DNA from: an uncultured Clostridia bacterium
GTDB lineage: Bacteria > Bacillota > Clostridia > Oscillospirales > CAG-272
Direction: 5' to 3'
Length of the DNA stretch: 8,448 nt
NCBI GenBank assembly: GCA_946061315.1
Contig: CAMGRB010000047.1
Coordinates: 1 to 8,448, forward strand
Shown here: one piece after another, positions 5,912 through 8,448 of the stretch
Layout of the letters: the number at the start of each line of letters is the position of its first letter
Numbering within the stretch: the stretch's first letter is position 1
The notes under the pieces: generated by a model
Seen by the model: only the letters and a program-made list of their open reading frames with translations
The model's database searches: none
What the model was told of the DNA's origin: nothing
Program-made: the position numbers and the translations under genes

Positions 5912-7210
5912 TTACAAATCCTGTTTTTTGTCAAGCTCTGACACTATTTTGCAAAACCTGAATGAGCGCTCCCTGTAGTTTTCAAACATATCAAAGCTGG
6001 CGGAGGCGGGTGATAAAAGAACGCTGTCCCCTATCTCCGCTTTTGAAAACGCTTGTGTAACCGCATCGTCAAAGCTTTGTGTCACCGTTACGCTATTGCA
6101 TATGTCAAAGACGGCTTTATATATTTTCTCCCTGTTTTCTCCGCAAATAACGATTGCTTTTATCCCGCAAAGTGCTTCTCCGAGAATATCATAGGTAAGG
6201 TTTTTGTCGTAGCCGCCGAGAATAATGACAGTTCTCGCCCTGTCAAATGCACTTACGGTAGCCGCCGTCCTTGACGGAGTGGAATCTATTGAGGAATCAA
6301 AAAACGACACTCCACCGGCTTTTCCTACAAACTGCATTCTTGATAAAACGCCTTCAAAGGACGAGAGTACCTCTTTTATATCGTCCGTCTGAACATATTC
6401 GAAGACCGCGCCTACTGCTGCCATTGCGTTCATAAGATTAAATTTGCCCTTTAACCTTATTTCGTCGGTTTTTATAACTTTTGCGCCGTCATAGCAAAGA
6501 TAACCACCCTCAACTGTGACAAAATGCGCACACTCCTCGGGCTTTTTTGCTTCTTTTAATGAAAAATAGGTTATATTCCCTGCCGATTTGCAAAAGGCAA
6601 ACTCACGAACGGTAAGATCGTCATAATTGAGAACTGCCCCCAACGAGTTTAAGACTATATTTTTCTTTGCGTCAATATATTCGCCCATTGAGGTGTGCCA
6701 ATCAAGATGGTTTTCTGTAATATTGGTAACCACGCACGTGTTGAGCGAAGCGGTAAAATCCATAAGCTGAAAGCTCGACAGCTCGGCAACGATAAAGGAA
6801 TTTTCCTCGGCGCACGGCGCAAAATCGATCACAGGCTTGCCGATATTGCCGCAAAGGTAGGCTTTGCCGGACTTTTCAAGCATCAAGGATATGAGCGTTG
6901 AGGTCGTGCTCTTGCCGTCCGAGCCGGTAACGCCTATCTTTTTTGACTTTGCAAGAGAAAGCGCAAACGACGCCTCCGTAGTTATATATCCTCCACCCGA
7001 TATTTTGTCGGGGCGCACGGACGGGGAACGGATAATAAGGTCCTCGTCTGTCAGAAGATATCCGTCACCGAAAATGCCCGAGGTTCCATTTGGCAAATCG
7101 CACGGCTTTTCGTTTCTTACGGTGGGGTGTATCCCGTTTTTTGTAAAGTAGCAAAGTGCCGCCCTGTTTGATACTCCGTATCCTATAAGCGAAGCGGTAT
7201 TAAAGTTCAT
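5912..7210 (-). CDS. murD: UDP-N-acetylmuramoyl-L-alanine--D-glutamate ligase (MurD)
   Basis: Cytoplasmic ATP-dependent Mur ligase that adds D-glutamate to UDP-MurNAc-L-Ala. The 432 aa are close to the usual family length of about 440-450. Domains in order: an N-terminal UDP-binding fold with LIGYGVSNRAA (8-18); a central ATPase with P-loop TGSDGKST (95-102), the MurD hallmark ELSSFQL (143-149), NITENHLDWH (163-172) and AKKNI, where Lys182 aligns with the carbamylated lysine; and a C-terminal domain with DSSIDSTPSRT (305-315), GGYDKNL (332-338) and LSPASASFDMFENYRERSFRF (399-419), the D-Glu-binding MurD signature. ELSSFQL and the C-terminal signature separate it from MurC, MurE and MurF. The ATG at 7210 has AGAGGA (7217-7222) 6 nt upstream. 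It follows ddl after 73 bp and precedes the first M42 peptidase by 23 bp. No other division/cell-wall cluster genes (mraY, murG, ftsW) are adjacent, so this is a MurD separated from the classical cluster. Confidence 0.96.
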   Translation of the reverse strand: MNFNTASLIGYGVSNRAALCYFTKNGIHPTVRNEKPCDLPNGTSGIFGDGYLLTDEDLIIRSPSVRPDKISGGGYITTEASFALSLAKSKKIGVTGSDGKSTTSTLISLMLEKSGKAYLCGNIGKPVIDFAPCAEENSFIVAELSSFQLMDFTASLNTCVVTNITENHLDWHTSMGEYIDAKKNIVLNSLGAVLNYDDLTVREFAFCKSAGNITYFSLKEAKKPEECAHFVTVEGGYLCYDGAKVIKTDEIRLKGKFNLMNAMAAVGAVFEYVQTDDIKEVLSSFEGVLSRMQFVGKAGGVSFFDSSIDSTPSRTAATVSAFDRARTVIILGGYDKNLTYDILGEALCGIKAIVICGENREKIYKAVFDICNSVTVTQSFDDAVTQAFSKAEIGDSVLLSPASASFDMFENYRERSFRFCKIVSELDKKQDL

Positions 7211-7227
7211 ATCCGTCCTCTTTCTAT

Positions 7228-7256
7228 ATTATAAATAAAAAAGCTCTAAAATTCAA
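7228..7256 (-). promoter_or_regulatory. Possible internal promoter ahead of murD
   Basis: The minus strand has TTGAAT at 7256-7251 and a perfect TATAAT at 7233-7228, separated by 17 nt. The predicted transcript start near 7221 would fall inside the murD ribosome site (7217-7222), leaving almost no leader. It may therefore be weak, start further downstream, or be a chance match in AT-rich DNA. The 73-bp gap between ddl and murD shows no convincing terminator, so readthrough from ddl is equally possible. Confidence 0.35.
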
Positions 7257-7283
7257 TACCTTTGAAAAATATTCCGCTTTATT

Positions 7284-8366
7284 TCACCACATCATCATAA
7301 TATACGGCTTTGAAGTGCCGTTTATCTCGTTTGTTATAAGAGTGTCAATAAGTGATGAAAAGGAATATCCGTCGTTTATAAAGAGCTTCGGGAACATACT
7401 TATATCGGTAAAGCCGGGTATGGAATTTACCTCGTTAAACAACACTCCCCCGTCTTTTTTAACGAAAAAGTCCATTCTGCAAAAGCCTTTACATTCAAGA
7501 GAGGAGAATAGTTTCCGGCAGTAGCTTCTTATGGCGCGCTCACATTGCTTCTCTATTTTTGCAGGGATTATATAGCTGACGGTTTTGTCTTTGTACTTTG
7601 TGTCGTAATCGTAAAATTCGCCAAAGTAGCCTATCTCGCCAAGGGTGCTTACTTTTATTCTGCCGCCGTCGCACATAACCGCCGCTTCAACCTCTTTGCC
7701 GTCTATCGCTTCCTCGACGATTACTCTGTCAGAGCAATAAAAAGCTTTTTCAAGCGCGGTATCAAGTTCGCTTGCGTAATTCACCTTTGAAATGCCTACC
7801 GATGAGCCCGAGCGGCAAGGCTTTATAAACACGGGGTAGCCGATTTTTGATATTTTTTCCCTCAATGCCTCCCTGCTTGCAAGCTCTCCTTTATAAGCGA
7901 CAGCGCTTCTTGCGCACGGAACACCGATGCTTTCTGCCACAAGCTTTGTAAGATATTTGTCCATACAGACGGCACTTGACAAGGAGCCGCAACCGACAAA
8001 TTTCATACCCGACATTTCAAGAGCGCCCTGTATTCTGCCGTCCTCACCGAAAGCACCGTGCATAACGGGAAAGACAATATCGGGCTTCAATGAGTAAACC
8101 GTTTTATCAAAAACCGTTATACAGCCTATTGAAAAATCGAGAGTGACGGGCGTTATGTATTCGCTTTTTTGCCACCACGTGTCGTTAAAAATATCTCTTT
8201 CCTCTCCGTCAAAAATGTACCACTCGCCATCCTTGGTTATGCCGAGCTTCAAAACCTCGTATTTTCCTTTGTCTATATGCGAAGCAACCGCAAAGGCAGA
8301 GTGCAGCGACACCTCGTATTCGCTCGATTTTCCACCAAAAATCAGACACACCGTCGGCTTTTTCAA
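7284..8366 (-). CDS. ddl: D-alanine--D-alanine ligase (Ddl/VanG-like branch, ATP-grasp)
   Basis: Cytoplasmic ATP-grasp ligase that joins two D-alanines for the peptidoglycan stem peptide. Residues, numbered from the TTG start (360 aa): N-terminal IFGGKSSEYEVSL with Glu18; HGAFGEDG at 103-110; SSAVCMDK ending at Lys137; Lys182 and the GSS loop at 187-189 for ATP and substrate; EE at 218-219; DYDTKY with Lys257-Tyr258; RMD with Asp299; NEVNSIPGFT with Glu312 and Asn314 for magnesium. Length is normal for the family. The start is a choice: an upstream in-frame GTG at 8375 overlaps the GAGAGGTG ribosome site, while the TTG at 8366 sits 6 nt after it and gives a usual MKKPTVCLIFGG N-terminus. The SSEYEVSL and SSAVCMDK segments resemble VanG-type D-Ala-D-Ser ligases as I remember them. 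The Tyr in the omega loop argues against a D-Ala-D-Lac (VanA-type) enzyme, but D-Ser use cannot be excluded. No vanR/S/T/XY genes are visible, so a housekeeping role is more likely. The protein ends in an odd MMMW. Confidence 0.93.
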   Translation of the reverse strand: MKKPTVCLIFGGKSSEYEVSLHSAFAVASHIDKGKYEVLKLGITKDGEWYIFDGEERDIFNDTWWQKSEYITPVTLDFSIGCITVFDKTVYSLKPDIVFPVMHGAFGEDGRIQGALEMSGMKFVGCGSLSSAVCMDKYLTKLVAESIGVPCARSAVAYKGELASREALREKISKIGYPVFIKPCRSGSSVGISKVNYASELDTALEKAFYCSDRVIVEEAIDGKEVEAAVMCDGGRIKVSTLGEIGYFGEFYDYDTKYKDKTVSYIIPAKIEKQCERAIRSYCRKLFSSLECKGFCRMDFFVKKDGGVLFNEVNSIPGFTDISMFPKLFINDGYSFSSLIDTLITNEINGTSKPYIMMMW

Positions 8367-8372
8367 AAGAAA

Positions 8373-8380
8373 CACCTCTC
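8373..8380 (-). promoter_or_regulatory. Ribosome binding site deciding the ddl start
   Basis: The minus strand reads GAGAGGTG here, a close match to the anti-Shine-Dalgarno complement. It is 6 nt ahead of the TTG at 8366. The alternative GTG at 8375 lies inside it and would have no ribosome site of its own. The TTG start is an inference from this spacing. Confidence 0.6.
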
Positions 8381-8393
8381 AAAAACTGATTTT

Positions 8394-8410
8394 ACCTTTA
8401 TAAAAAAGGT
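8394..8410 (-). repeat. Small inverted repeat in the ddl leader
   Basis: ACCTTT (8394-8399) and AAAGGT (8405-8410) form a perfect 6-bp inverted repeat around a 5-nt spacer, between the putative -10 and the ribosome site. It could be an operator or a 5' leader hairpin. It has no following U-tract, so it is not an intrinsic terminator. Function is unknown. Confidence 0.35.
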
Positions 8411-8421
8411 CTGACGATATA

Positions 8422-8448
8422 ATTATATGATACGTCGATGTTTTTGAC
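8422..8448 (-). promoter_or_regulatory. Putative sigma-A promoter of ddl (the -35 runs off the window)
   Basis: The minus strand has a perfect TATAAT -10 at 8427-8422. A 17-nt spacer would put the -35 hexamer at 8445-8450, of which only the last four bases (GTCA) are in the window, compatible with TTGTCA. The -10 lies in a 12-bp AT palindrome (8417-8428). The leader to the ddl start would be roughly 50 nt. The AT-rich context makes chance matches easy, so the call is moderate. Confidence 0.45.

Noticed and set aside
7211..7283. Terminator or attenuator between ddl and murD
   Set aside because: The inverted repeats here (TTCAA/TTGAA, AAAGC/GCTTT) are short, AT-rich and loosely spaced.
7284..8375. 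Acquired vancomycin-resistance ligase
   Set aside because: No vanR/S, vanT, vanX/XY or mobile-element sequence is present, and the gene sits next to murD in what looks like native context.
8395..8423. Divergent plus-strand promoter from the symmetric TATAAT near the right edge
   Set aside because: The palindrome gives TATAAT on both strands, but the plus strand has no -35-like hexamer at 17 nt and no gene follows it within the window.

Overview
All genes recognised in this window lie on the minus strand and read right to left. The layout fits a low-to-moderate GC member of the Clostridia (Firmicutes). The evidence is strong AGGAGG-type ribosome sites, sigma-A-like promoters, a Gram-positive-style lipoprotein, a ddl with the SSEYEVSL / SSAVCMDK motifs of the VanG-like branch, and a MurD of clostridial character. 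This placement rests on style and motifs, not on a database search. No mobile element, CRISPR array, tRNA or rRNA was seen.

Region 1 (right, 8448 to 5912) is cell-wall precursor synthesis. A promoter at the extreme right edge precedes ddl (D-Ala-D-Ala ligase family, probable TTG start at 8366), followed after 73 bp by murD (UDP-MurNAc-L-Ala:D-Glu ligase).

Region 2 (5888 to 2815) is a tight run of three paralogous M42-family metallo-aminopeptidases, called here M42-A, M42-B and M42-C in order of transcription. The gaps or overlaps are 23 bp (from murD), 12 bp and an ATGA overlap. The three differ at active-site positions. A keeps the full family set. B has Glu in place of a metal-binding Asp. 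C has Gln in place of the catalytic-base Glu while keeping the five metal ligands. Hetero-oligomeric assembly with a non-catalytic or altered subunit is the most interesting hypothesis in the window.

Region 3 (2818 to 1080) is a small PsbP/Mog1-like lipoprotein, joined to M42-C by another ATGA overlap, and then a NifS/IscS-type cysteine desulfurase 8 bp further on. From murD (or ddl) to the desulfurase the genes look like one transcription unit.

Region 4 (1043 to 112) is a self-contained monocistronic unit: a good sigma-A-like promoter (TTGACT-17-TATTAT) with a dyad in its spacer, a strong ribosome site, a short-chain dehydrogenase/reductase (SDR), tandem stop codons and a clear intrinsic terminator.

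Region 5 (111 to 1) is noncoding. It appears to hold the promoter, a GNRA-loop hairpin and the ribosome site of another leftward gene that starts just outside the window.

The linked genes suggest a peptidoglycan-precursor, peptide-turnover and cysteine/sulfur housekeeping cluster. The functional link between the peptidases and wall synthesis is inferred from gene order only.
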